Of a stretch of 64,000 bases of DNA, positions 1-11,000 are shown piece by piece (within the stretch, counting starts at the first letter, position 1; the number at the start of each line of letters is the position of its first letter). The notes beneath the pieces were generated by a model, which was not told where the DNA came from, ran no database searches, and was given only the letters and a program-made list of their open reading frames with translations. The position numbers were made by a program, and so were the translations under genes. The stretch covers positions 248,001 through 312,000 of the forward strand of contig CAZIUG010000015.1 in NCBI GenBank assembly GCA_964542645.1, given 5' to 3'. Origin of the DNA: Moanibacter sp964542645. Lineage in GTDB: Bacteria; Verrucomicrobiota; Verrucomicrobiia; Opitutales; UBA2987.

Positions 1-3000
1 GGATTTGAGGGCGGATCATATTCTGGCCACCGGCTGCCTCTTCTGCAGCCTGCTCTTCAGCGATCAAGGACAAAGTACGAGATCTGAGAGTAGCCGGATT
101 TATTTTGGACAAGGCATTCCAGTCAATGCGGGCTGCACCTAATTGAACAGGATCACGCCGCAAAATCTTGGCGAATATCTCCAGGGCTTCACTAATAGTA
201 AAGCTCTTCATCCCGATCTTATCTAAATATTGAGCTGTTTTCTGGTCTCTAGAAACAAACCCTGCTTCAAGGAGAGCCCCCCAATTGACCGTAAGAGCAG
301 GTAGTCCGAGGGAACGCCGATGGTGCGCAAGCGCATCGAGAAAAAGATTTCCTGAACAGTAGTTGCTCTGTCGTCCAGCTCCAACCATCGAAGAAACCGA
401 TGAGAATGAAATGAAATAATCCAGCTGACAGTCTCTGGTATGCTGGTGGAGAAGCCAGGCCCCTATCATTTTAGGACGTAGAACCTTTTCGAAATCCTCA
501 CTAGCAAGCTCCCTAATAAAGGCATCGTGAAGAACCATGGCGCCATGGATAATACCCTTAAGAGGCGGTAACTCACTTTTGATCTCCTCGACAATCCGAA
601 TAACATCCTCCTCCGACGAAATATCGGCTCTAGCGTCGACGACATTCACATTATTTTCTCTCAGGGCCTCTATATCGCTCTTTTCGGATTCCGTTTTTGG
701 ACCGGACCGGCTTAATAAAACCAAAGTTCTGGCACCCAATTTCACCATCCACTTGGCAACTTCTAAACCAAACCCACTTGACCCACCCGTGATCAAGTAG
801 GTCCCTTTTTGCTCAAATAGATCCTGGGCTTCGGTGGAAGGACCAACCGGAATCTCCTTTTCATTAAATGACAGAACATTCTTACCAATGTGTTGAGCCT
901 GCGCGAAATAGCGAAAGGCCTCTACTGCCTCCGTAACAGGAAACTGCTTAAAAGGAAGTGGAGCGAGTCTTCCCTCGTGAAACTCGGAAGATAGTTCCTT
1001 CATCAAGGAAGCAAAAAACTCAGGACGTTCCTCTAGGTGTTGGGCAAGGTCTATGGCAAAAAAGGAGATGTTGTTCTTGAAAGGTTCTAGGCCAATTTTC
1101 GAGTTCTGGTAGATATCAACTTTACCGATTTCAAGGTACCTTCCAAAGGGTGCGAGAACCGAAAGATTCTTGGGTATAAAATCATCAGCAAGGGCATTGA
1201 GAATAGCGTCTACTCCCCTTCTCTCGGTAATCTCCATGATCTCATCAGCAAAATCTACAGAGCGCGAATCCATTACATAATGAACTCCCATCTCTTTTAG
1301 GAAGGCTCGTTTTTCGGGAGAGCCTGCGGTCGAGTAGATTGTTAGACCGATATTCTGGGCAATACGGATGCCTGCCTGACCAACACCACCCGTCCCACTA
1401 TGGATGAGTACACTTTCCCCCTTCCGCATACGGGCAAGATGATTCAGCGCATAGTGAGCTGTAAGGTACACCGTAGGTAGAGTAGATGCTTCCTCAAACG
1501 AGAATTGAGGTGGTTTAGAGAATACTAAATCCCGATCAATAGTGACATATGAACGGAAAGAATTCGGCGCCATTCCAACAACCCCATCTCCTACCCTAAG
1601 ATCGGTAACTTGGCTGCCAACACGAACCACAACTCCCGAGAAATCATCGCCTAGCCATTTGAGATCGCGACTGTTTCCAGGATACATTCCTAAAACCTTC
1701 ATCACGTCCCGGAAATTTATTCCACCCGCCTTGACTTGGACCTCAACCTCCTTTTTTCCCGGTGGATGACGCATAGTCTCACTAAGGGAAAGATTATTAA
1801 GGATTCCAGGTGTCGGGATCTCAAGGCGGTAGGGCAAGATGTCATCTTTACCTACCGCGTTTTTGGTACGCTGCGGCACATCATCTAGGGTTACTCTTGT
1901 AAGACGATTACAGAAGCGGGAACCGGAACGGAACGAGACTTCCAATTCATCATCATCTAAGACAATCTCCTCGAAAAGCAGAGTCACCTCATCCGAGTTT
2001 GCCTCTCTCCCTAGATCTATAGCAGTCCACCTATTCTCAGGATGCTCGTTATTAGCTACCCTCAGCATACCGTAAACTGGGGTCGAAGCAATTCGGTCGA
2101 TAGGTTCACCAGAAGTCACAGCGTGAGCACCTCGGGTCACAACCCATACTCGAGGAGCACGATCCTCCAATTCTATATGGGCAAGTGCCTTGCCAAGACC
2201 GAGTATACTGAAAACTCCGCTCTTTTGACTTTCCGCCAATAACCCGGGAGAAGTTACTTCGGTCAAAGGATGATCGATGCTCAGCAAATGTATCACACCG
2301 GCAAAAGCAGTATCACCTTCTGAGGTTTTCCGAAGTAGCTCCTCAAGATCGTCTTCATGATCTGGACGGAAGCGATAGCGCTTCTCACCAATTGAAACAA
2401 ATTCGTCACCCGGACTGGCAAGAATACACTGAGCCGAGTGTTTCTCTTCAAGGAGCTGAACAAGGTGTTTTCCTATTCCAACATCTTCACCGACAACCAA
2501 ATAGCCCGGCTTCGGACCTTTGCCCTCAATCTCAATCGATTCATCCTCGCCGATTTCAGGGCCCTCAACTAGAAAAGCAGTCTGCTGGGCAAATGTTCCC
2601 TCCGGCGTGTCAACAAAGGAGACAACATTGTTAAATTCACAATCTTTGAGTAAATTTTCCCACTGCTCCCGAGACAAGAGAGCGGAGTGCTTTCTCAACT
2701 CCGTATCGGTAAATTGCCACCACCCTTTCAATTGCCCGAATACCATATCCAGCGAAATCCTAGGAGTGGTCACCTCGAGAAACATGAAAATACCTTTTGA
2801 AGCAAGCAGCTTCTTTATGATCGATAAAGTGTGTTTCAGATCGTGGGTAGCATGAACAACATTAGTAGCGATAATGAGGTCAAATGAATGGAGATCTACC
2901 CCTTGTTCTGAAGGATCTTTTTCGATATCTAGCAGCTCGTATTCAACAAAATCGTAGTCACTAAACAGCTTTCTTGCCTCATTGAAGAAAATAGGGCTGT

Positions 3001-6000
3001 TATCGGTAAATGTGAATTCCGACCGATCAGAGGGAAGAATCGGCAAAATGTTCCTAGTTAGAGACCCGGTTCCTGCTCCTACTTCGAGTACTCTGATTGT
3101 TCTCCTCTCTGGTAAGTTTTTAATGGCGAACGAAACTGCATGCTGGATCATTTCATTATAGACCAGGAAATCCGCTCCTTCTCTATAAAATGTACCGAAC
3201 AATTCGGCCGATCCTCCCGGGAAAATCAATTCCATCCCATCAAGTGCTCCAACCAGAATCTCAGCTAATCGAGGTCCACAGGTTGTAATTAACGGGAGCT
3301 CAGAACCGAATCGCGGAAACTTCTCTCGTAGTTCCTCAAGACCTCGGAGGGGATCATCCTGCCTAACTGGGACTCTAGACACTTCCCACACGTCCTCAGC
3401 AACAGAAACGAGGTACTGCTCCTCCTTTAGGTAATTGAGTAGTGCACGAGTCAATCGAACATGTTGGTCAATGATCTTGAGGTGCTCCGCAAATGGCTCA
3501 AGCTCGATCCGCTCTCCCACAACAGGATTCCAGCCTAGATCAAGAAAACAATTAACAGCGTATGGAACACAGAGTTTATCCAAAACAGGCATGAACTGAT
3601 CGAAATAAGTCTGAAGGTCATACCGCTCATAGATCGATCTAGCTTCGGAATCGACATCCTCAACAATTTCAAATGTGCCGCTAAGATTGGCAGGCCCAGA
3701 GATTCCGCTTCCTCGGAGATGCTGTTGTTTCCAGTTGAATTGATAGAAACAATTGATCAGATCATCGGCCGCCTTGGATTCGCTTTTCTCGACACGTTCT
3801 ACCCGGAAACCGAGTATATCAGCCACCCGATTGCCCTCATCGTTATAAACCGCGATATCTGCGTCGACCACATTGCCGTCATCAAGGTTAACAACACAGT
3901 GTGCCCACATCCGGTCCTCGACAGGCAAATAAAGTCGTACCCTTCGCACCGCGGAGGGCAGAAAAAAGTTGTCCTCAGCCTTATTCTCATCGGGAAAAAC
4001 CTGTGCTCCTTTGACACAGTGGAAACAGGCATCCAAAACAGCTGGCTGAAAATGATAATCTGGTATCGTCCGTTTTACTTCCTCCGGAACAACAATCCTC
4101 CCGAGTGATTCACCGTCCTTTTTCCATATATCACTCAACTCTTGGAAATTCGGCCCAAATTGATAACCTGCAGCCTCATAATCCGAATAGTACTCATCAT
4201 GGCTGATATGCTTCTCCATTCGTGCCTTTACAGCCTCTACATCACCTGGTGAACCCTCTCGAATTGAAAGTTTTTGAATACGACATTGGGCATTCATCTC
4301 CCAATCCCGTCCCGTTCCATTGGAACTGAAAATCTCAATAGACTTGTCCGACTCATCGTAGACAATCCGCATTTTGGGCACTTTGGTCTCTGAGAAAAAG
4401 AGAGCCTTAGTCGTTTGGAGATCCTCCACAACATAGGATTCGTCTGGGAAAATCTGATTGGCCACAGCCATCCCTATTTCCGCATAACCCGCAGCTGGAA
4501 AGATCATTGAATCCCAAAACCGATGGTCGGCCAGATAACCGAAAAGACGGTAATCAAGGTTGTTCTCCCAGGTCGGATTTGGAGAACTAATCCTTAATCC
4601 AAGAAGCGGGTGCGGAGCGGTTGCGAATCTATAGTCTTTGGATTCTTTTGACTCCAGCCAGAATCTTTCGTGCTGCCAGGGATATGAGGGTAACCTTAGA
4701 AACTCGGCTTTAGCTCCATTCAAAGCGGTCCAATCCACCGGATATCCAAGTGCGTAAAGCGACCCAAATGCCTCTAGCATTAAAGACTTTTCGGGCTCAT
4801 TACGTCGCAGCGAAACTAATGTTCGTCCACTTACACCAGCCCTACTCATACATTCTTTTGCGGAAGCAGTATGAATTGGATGAGCACCAAGCTCTAGAAA
4901 AAGGCTTATTCCTCGCTCGACAATTTTGGTAAAGCCCTGCTCAAACTTTACTGGCTCTCGAACATTCCTCCACCAATAAGCTGCATTCAAATCCTCAGTC
5001 TTTACAACATCCCCTGTAACGGTCGAAACGAATGGTATTTTTGAGGAGCGGGGATTGATGTCGGAAAGAGAATTAATCAGCTCTTCGCGAATAGGTTCCA
5101 TCTGGTGGGTGTGAAAAGCGTAATCAATCGGCAGCCAACGAGTAAATACTCCCTCCTTTTCTAATGCCTCAACAACTGTCTCGATAGCCTCGGTATCCCC
5201 TGCTAAGGTTACCATATTAGGACTATTCATAGCCGCTATCGCTACCTGGTTTTCGCATCCTCGAATAGTCTCAAATGCTTTTTCATAAGAAAGCCCAACA
5301 GCAGCCATACGGCCCGATCCACCCGTTGTATCCTGTAGGCGACTACGGTGGAAAATCACTTTTACGGCATCTTCCAGACTATAGGCTCCAGACCAATAAG
5401 CAGCCGCCACTTCGCCCACGCTATGTCCAATAACAAATGATGGTTCAACCCCTAGAGATCGCCAAACTTCGGCTAGCCCCACCTCTAGAGCAAAAATGGC
5501 TGGTTGAGCAAACTTGGTTCGATCAATCTGCGAATCTTCTTCGCTCCTTTGCATTTCCTGAAGCAGAGACCAGCCTCCCATAGACAGAATAATCCGATCG
5601 ATCTGTTCGATCGTTTTCCTGAAAATCGGCTCGGTCTTAATAAGTTCCTGCCCCATTCCCCACCATTGCGAACCCTGGCCAGAGAAAACGAAGGCGATAC
5701 TTGGGACTTCCGACCCTACCCGGTCAAGAACAACACCAGGAAGAATTCGGTCCTCCAGTTCCCATTTTTTTATTTTTTCTAGAATATCCTCAACGTTATT
5801 CCCCACGACCGCTAATCGCTGCTCGTGTTGACTCTTCTTTAGACTAGCCGAATAAGAAAGATCTCGAATATCTGCTTTCCCATCCATCTTTTCAAGATAC
5901 CCACAAAATGCCTTAGCGTAGGATTTTAGCGCCCCGTCAGTCTTTGCAGAAATCGGGATTACGGTTGGAGCACCTCGCTCATTCTTATTCCGTCCTCGTT

Positions 6001-7315
6001 TGCTAGTCTTTCCAGTTGGAATTTCCTCTAGAACGATATGAGCGTTGGTACCCCCAAACCCGAATGAATTTACCGCTACAACTGCGGTTTCTCCCACTGC
6101 TTTGAGCTTCTCAAGCTCTACTGGGACACGAAGCTTTAACTTTTCAAAGGGTATATTTGGATTGGGAGTTTTGAAATTCAAATTCGGAGGTATTTCTCCG
6201 TGTTTTAGCACCAAAGCAGCCTTAATGAGACCAGCGATTCCCGAACCTGACTCCAGGTGACCAATATTAGTCTTAACCGAACCTATGACACATTCGTTCC
6301 CTTCCGGCCTTTCCCGGGACAGTACCTCGCCAAGAGCTTGCACTTCGATCGGATCTCCTACCGGAGTCCCCGTCCCATGCGCCTCCATATAACAGACACG
6401 CCCAGGCTTAAGGCCCGCCTCTTTATAGGCTTCTTCCAGCATTTGCGACTGTGACTCCAGGCCTGGTACGGTCATAGCACTAGTCCGGCCATCCTGGTTC
6501 ACTACTGCCGCTCGAATAACCGCATACATTCGATCGCGATCTTTTAGTGCCTTATCTAACGGTTTGATCGCCACCATTCCTACGCCCTCGCCCCGAACAT
6601 AGCCGTTGGCCCGAGCATCAAATGCAAAACACTGGCCGTCGGGAGAAAGCATTGAAGCTTTACTGAAACCAATCGATGAATCCGGGGTAATAATAGCATT
6701 CACTCCACCGGCCAACGCCAGGTTACACTGCCCATCCCAAATACTTTGACAAGCCAAGTTAACCGCCACTAATGCCGAAGAACAGGCCGTATCTACCGAA
6801 ACGCTTGGGCCTTTCAAGTTGAACAGGTAAGAAATACGATTAGAGGCGATGCTAAGGGTGCTGCCACTATTCGTGTGAACATCTACATCGAAGGGACCCT
6901 TCTGTTGTATATTCGCATAATCGTTACTTGAGATCCCAACGAACACTCCAGTTCGGGTCCCTGAAATCTGAGCCTGGGCCAGTCCTGCATCTTCCAGTGT
7001 TTCCCAGGCGGTTTCGAGAAGCCACCTCTGCTGTGGGTCCATCCGCAGGGCTTCTCGGGGCGAGATTCCAAAAAACTGGGCATCAAACCCACCCACATTC
7101 TCAAGAAACCCACCCCATCGCGTTATCATTTTCCCGGGTACATCCGGGTTTGGATTAAAGTAACGTTCTAGATTCCACCGGTCATCGGGGACCTCAGAGA
7201 TCCCGCTCTGTCCTTCACGGAGAAACTCCCAAAACGACTTTGCATCAGTTACGCCACCAGGGAGACGGCACCCAATGCCCACAATAGCCAGGGGTTCACG
7301 ACATTTTTCTTTCAT
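1..7315 (-). CDS. FAS-like highly reducing type I polyketide synthase (partial, C terminus beyond left edge)
   Basis: The frame is open from the ATG at 7315 to the window edge (about 2438 residues), so the stop and probably a carrier domain lie outside. Domains read in order: ketosynthase with DTACSSA (Cys about 178), EAHGTGT and NIGHLES; malonyl/acyltransferase with GHSVGE (Ser about 632); dehydratase with His about 931 and DACFH Asp about 1095; C-methyltransferase with the SAM loop EVGAGTG near 1411; enoylreductase with GTGGVG near 1974; ketoreductase with GGSSGFG near 2174 and YCSGN Tyr about 2319. This one-module order is that of fungal highly reducing PKSs and animal FAS, which work iteratively. 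The dehydratase motif HxxxGxxxxP reads HRFWDSMIFP, with Asp in place of Gly. The expected product is a reduced, possibly methyl-branched chain; the real product cannot be told. The RND permease is divergent from it. Domain calls are firm; iterative use is inferred. Confidence 0.95.
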   Translation of the reverse strand, partial: MKEKCREPLAIVGIGCRLPGGVTDAKSFWEFLREGQSGISEVPDDRWNLERYFNPNPDVPGKMITRWGGFLENVGGFDAQFFGISPREALRMDPQQRWLLETAWETLEDAGLAQAQISGTRTGVFVGISSNDYANIQQKGPFDVDVHTNSGSTLSIASNRISYLFNLKGPSVSVDTACSSALVAVNLACQSIWDGQCNLALAGGVNAIITPDSSIGFSKASMLSPDGQCFAFDARANGYVRGEGVGMVAIKPLDKALKDRDRMYAVIRAAVVNQDGRTSAMTVPGLESQSQMLEEAYKEAGLKPGRVCYMEAHGTGTPVGDPIEVQALGEVLSRERPEGNECVIGSVKTNIGHLESGSGIAGLIKAALVLKHGEIPPNLNFKTPNPNIPFEKLKLRVPVELEKLKAVGETAVVAVNSFGFGGTNAHIVLEEIPTGKTSKRGRNKNERGAPTVIPISAKTDGALKSYAKAFCGYLEKMDGKADIRDLSYSASLKKSQHEQRLAVVGNNVEDILEKIKKWELEDRILPGVVLDRVGSEVPSIAFVFSGQGSQWWGMGQELIKTEPIFRKTIEQIDRIILSMGGWSLLQEMQRSEEDSQIDRTKFAQPAIFALEVGLAEVWRSLGVEPSFVIGHSVGEVAAAYWSGAYSLEDAVKVIFHRSRLQDTTGGSGRMAAVGLSYEKAFETIRGCENQVAIAAMNSPNMVTLAGDTEAIETVVEALEKEGVFTRWLPIDYAFHTHQMEPIREELINSLSDINPRSSKIPFVSTVTGDVVKTEDLNAAYWWRNVREPVKFEQGFTKIVERGISLFLELGAHPIHTASAKECMSRAGVSGRTLVSLRRNEPEKSLMLEAFGSLYALGYPVDWTALNGAKAEFLRLPSYPWQHERFWLESKESKDYRFATAPHPLLGLRISSPNPTWENNLDYRLFGYLADHRFWDSMIFPAAGYAEIGMAVANQIFPDESYVVEDLQTTKALFFSETKVPKMRIVYDESDKSIEIFSSNGTGRDWEMNAQCRIQKLSIREGSPGDVEAVKARMEKHISHDEYYSDYEAAGYQFGPNFQELSDIWKKDGESLGRIVVPEEVKRTIPDYHFQPAVLDACFHCVKGAQVFPDENKAEDNFFLPSAVRRVRLYLPVEDRMWAHCVVNLDDGNVVDADIAVYNDEGNRVADILGFRVERVEKSESKAADDLINCFYQFNWKQQHLRGSGISGPANLSGTFEIVEDVDSEARSIYERYDLQTYFDQFMPVLDKLCVPYAVNCFLDLGWNPVVGERIELEPFAEHLKIIDQHVRLTRALLNYLKEEQYLVSVAEDVWEVSRVPVRQDDPLRGLEELREKFPRFGSELPLITTCGPRLAEILVGALDGMELIFPGGSAELFGTFYREGADFLVYNEMIQHAVSFAIKNLPERRTIRVLEVGAGTGSLTRNILPILPSDRSEFTFTDNSPIFFNEARKLFSDYDFVEYELLDIEKDPSEQGVDLHSFDLIIATNVVHATHDLKHTLSIIKKLLASKGIFMFLEVTTPRISLDMVFGQLKGWWQFTDTELRKHSALLSREQWENLLKDCEFNNVVSFVDTPEGTFAQQTAFLVEGPEIGEDESIEIEGKGPKPGYLVVGEDVGIGKHLVQLLEEKHSAQCILASPGDEFVSIGEKRYRFRPDHEDDLEELLRKTSEGDTAFAGVIHLLSIDHPLTEVTSPGLLAESQKSGVFSILGLGKALAHIELEDRAPRVWVVTRGAHAVTSGEPIDRIASTPVYGMLRVANNEHPENRWTAIDLGREANSDEVTLLFEEIVLDDDELEVSFRSGSRFCNRLTRVTLDDVPQRTKNAVGKDDILPYRLEIPTPGILNNLSLSETMRHPPGKKEVEVQVKAGGINFRDVMKVLGMYPGNSRDLKWLGDDFSGVVVRVGSQVTDLRVGDGVVGMAPNSFRSYVTIDRDLVFSKPPQFSFEEASTLPTVYLTAHYALNHLARMRKGESVLIHSGTGGVGQAGIRIAQNIGLTIYSTAGSPEKRAFLKEMGVHYVMDSRSVDFADEIMEITERRGVDAILNALADDFIPKNLSVLAPFGRYLEIGKVDIYQNSKIGLEPFKNNISFFAIDLAQHLEERPEFFASLMKELSSEFHEGRLAPLPFKQFPVTEAVEAFRYFAQAQHIGKNVLSFNEKEIPVGPSTEAQDLFEQKGTYLITGGSSGFGLEVAKWMVKLGARTLVLLSRSGPKTESEKSDIEALRENNVNVVDARADISSEEDVIRIVEEIKSELPPLKGIIHGAMVLHDAFIRELASEDFEKVLRPKMIGAWLLHQHTRDCQLDYFISFSSVSSMVGAGRQSNYCSGNLFLDALAHHRRSLGLPALTVNWGALLEAGFVSRDQKTAQYLDKIGMKSFTISEALEIFAKILRRDPVQLGAARIDWNALSKINPATLRSRTLSLIAEEQAAEEAAGGQNMIRPQI

Positions 7316-8052
7316 GATTCAGCCTCCCCTTTGAAATATGAACCCAGGATTTCCGAGTGTTGCTCCTTGAACCGATGCTCGTCGCTATAAAAAAACCTAT
7401 CAGGTCTTGCTCTTTGCAACCAACATGAATTCGAGATCGCGGGCTGAAATTTGTAAATAGCGACCATTCTCATACGGACGGATTCCTCACAGTCATTACT
7501 AAGGTCAAAGAATTACTAAATGGATAAGCTGTAACCTGTTGTCTAGAAAATTTATAGTTCCCGTGATGGCCAGAACAGATCATCCGTAATCTGCCCATCC
7601 ATGCACAGAGAGAGCAAGAGGGTCCCTGAGTTTGATGTTTATTCACACTCGAGAAGGTCTATTCCTAACGTTACGGATTTCCGAAAGAAACAGAGGGTAG
7701 AGCGAGTTGTGTCGTTGAGTACTCAAGAATAAGCTTACAATCCTATCTTGCTTTCTTGAACAAAATACTGGATACAGTCAACAACCCATAACGGGTAGTT
7801 GACGGCAAACCATTAAACCGCGATGGCCAACTACTAACAGCCGGTAACCTGAACTCCGAACTAGAGGTCATTGATTCGAATAGACTCGAATTACGATAAG
7901 ATCCGAGGGATGGCCCTAGGAAAGTGGTTGCCATCTTCGAGATAAAAAAATCCCCTAACTCCTTTGTCAATCAATTCGCTTCATCATTCTAACCCCGCCT
8001 TGGGAAGCCTCTTCAGGCTATTTCCGTGCCCTACTAACCTTCTGTCGAGTTG
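7316..8052. other. Intergenic region between PKS and RND genes
   Basis: About 740 bases lie between the two divergent starts, so promoters for both should be here. I see no convincing gene: the one ORF of 75 codons on the minus strand (7743-7970) has no recognisable pattern and is Ser-rich in a way typical of chance frames. A small perfect hairpin (AGCCT-cttc-AGGCT, 8006-8019) sits about 33 bases before the RND start and could be a leader structure. No regulator gene or clear operator was recognised. Confidence 0.5.
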
Positions 8053-11000
8053 ATGAGAATCACAAAGACTGCTCTTAAAGAGACCCGTCTTACCTGGACT
8101 CTGGTTGTTTTTATCATCCTCGGGGGAGTTGTTGCATTTTTTAGTCTCCCTCGCTTCGAAGATCCGAGAATCCCGTTTCGCTATGCGCTGCTCACCACCA
8201 TATATCCCGGTGCTTCGGTGGAAAGAATAGAGTCACTAGTTACGACACGAATTGAGGAAGCAATGCATGAAATTCCCGAAGTGGAGTTTGTAAATAGCAT
8301 CTCACGGAACAATGCCTGCGCAATACTCATCAAACTCAAGGATCGGTATGATAACCTTCAGCCGATTTGGGATCGAATTCGACGGAAGACCGAACAAATA
8401 CAATCTGATCTTCCTGAAGGAGTTAGGGGTCCTTTTCTCAACGACCAATACGGTGAGGTCTTCGGAATCATCCTGACGGTCTCGGGCAAAAACGCCTCTG
8501 CGGACGAAATTAGGCGAGCTGCAGATCAACTGCGTAGGCGACTTCTCCGCCTGGATGAGGTCTCTAAGGTAATCAGGTTAGGAGAGCAGGAGGAAGTTGT
8601 TTTTGTCGAGTACGACGATGCCGACCTGGCAGACTTTGGCCTTTCGGCCAGACACTTGAAGACCTATCTGACAGCCCAAAACATAATCGCTCCGGGAGGG
8701 AGTATTAGGCAGGAGAGTTTTCGCATTCCGGTTGAGCCAGTTAGCGATTTGCAATCGGTAGAGGAGATTGAAAATCTAACAGTCACTCTACCAGACGATG
8801 AGGACGTTTATTCTCTAGGCGAGCTGCTTGACATTTTTAAAGGCTCTCATCAGCCACCCGTGAGCCTGCTTCGCTCATCTGGATCCCCTGGAATTGGACT
8901 CGGGATTTCTCTAACCGAGGGAGGCAACGTAATCAAACTTGGGAAACAGGTCCGAGAACTCGTTAGCGCTTTCGCCAAAGAGATAGGAGACCGGGTTCAG
9001 TTCGAATTCGTCGCTTTCGAACCCGAAAGGGTAACCACCCGCGTCAATCGGTTTTTCTTCAACCTAGGTCAAAGTCTTCTTATCGTCATGTTTATCCTGA
9101 TGGGGTTTTTAGGCTTTCGGACTGGATCGGTAATCGCATCCATGATGCCGCTCGTAATCCTTGCCACCCTAATGGTCATGTTAGGTCTTAATGTGACCAT
9201 CAATCTGGTTGCACTGGCTGCTTTCATCGTAGTCCTGGGTATAATGGTCGACAACCATATTGTGATTTCTGAAAGGATTCTATCGCTTAGAGAAGAGGGG
9301 CAGGACCCCGTTACCGCCGCAATCTCAGCTACCGATCAACTTTATGGTCCTCTCATTACCGCTACGGTAACGGCAATCGTAGGGTTCCTCCCAATCTATC
9401 TCGCAGAATCCACCAGCGGAGAATACGTTACTCCTCTGTTCCAAGTAATAGGACTGGCTCTTATTTGTTCCACTTTCTTCTCTTTTACCATCACCCCGAC
9501 CCTTTCAGTCCATACTTTCAAATTACATCAAACGAGGGAGGGTCCTCCACGGGAAAGACGCTGGTTAAGTTTCTACCGGAGCCTCCTTAATTCGACTCTT
9601 CGAAGACCACTTTTCATTGTTGTCTTGGTTCTTTTTGCCTTTTTGGGGGCCATCTACTCTTTCCGCTTCTTCGTTCCAAAAATTTTCTTCCCTCCCTCAG
9701 ACCGACCCATATTCACTCTCGAACTCGAATTCCCATCGGGTACCGTAATTGAACGAACCGCAGAAGCCGCTGCCGGGATTGATAATTTTGTCCAGAAATA
9801 TCTTAGAAATCGTTCGGATAGCGATCCTTCAATTCGCAACTGGGTATCTCTTGTGGGAAGAAACGCTCCTCGCTATGTCCTTAATCACCGCACTAGGGAA
9901 TACAGCCCTGAATATGCTTTCTTCATATTCAACGTTGAGACCACTAAAGTGATACCCTTCTTTAGAGAAAAATTGGAGGGGTTTTCTAGGAGGGAATTCC
10001 CTGAAGCACAAATAAGAGTTCGCTCTATTGAATCCGGCCCCGCAATCGGCTACCCCATCAGAATACATGTATCCGGACAGGACACGGAGGAATTGATAGC
10101 CGTTGCCGCCGAAGTGAAAGAATTCCTAGGTAAAGTACCGGGAGTCTATAATATTGGTGATGATTGGGGCCAACCAGTAAAAAAACTTCTTGTGGAAGTC
10201 GATGACGAAGCAGCTGGCTCCTCTGGAGTTACAAACGGCGAGGTTGCATTGGCACTTCAATCGCTTCTCACCGGCATTCCAGCCAGCAGCCTTCGTACCG
10301 AGGATCACGTGATCCCCATATTCGTCAAGAGTCTGGTAAGAGGTAAAGATGAAATCCAACGCATAAAGACGGTAAACGTTCATTCTGAACTCACTGGGAA
10401 AAGCGTCCCGCTGGGCGAAATAGCGTATATCCGGGAAGTGCATGGCCCAGCCAATATTATGCGAAGGAATTTTGAGAGAACAATAACCGTGCAATCTGAT
10501 CTCAATTCCGATTTTCACTTGAAATCAGTGGACGATTCCATCCAAGAGTTTATCAGAAAAAATTGGAACCGTTGGGGAAATAAGATTAATGTAAGGCTAG
10601 GCGGTGAAAGTTCAGAATCGAAAAAGGCGAACCGCTCAATTCTCGTCAATCTCCCATGGGCAGGTTTTCTTATTCTGCTTTTACTCATTCGTCAAACTCG
10701 GTCCTTTCGGCGTACTCTTATCATTCTGAGTACGATTCCAATGGGTTTTATTGGAGTCGTATTTGGCCTCCTTGCAACCGGTGTCGAATTCGGATTCACC
10801 ACCCTCGTTGGCATGGTCTCGCTGATTGGCATTGTCGTCAACAATGCCATCATACTCATGGACCGAATTCGTTGTAATATCGACGAAGGGACGCTCTCGG
10901 AGAAGGAATGTATTTTAGAGGCAGCCTTAAACCGGGTGCGTCCTATCCTTCTGACCTCATTGACCACAATCGGGGGAATCCTTCCCCTCTACTTACGTGG

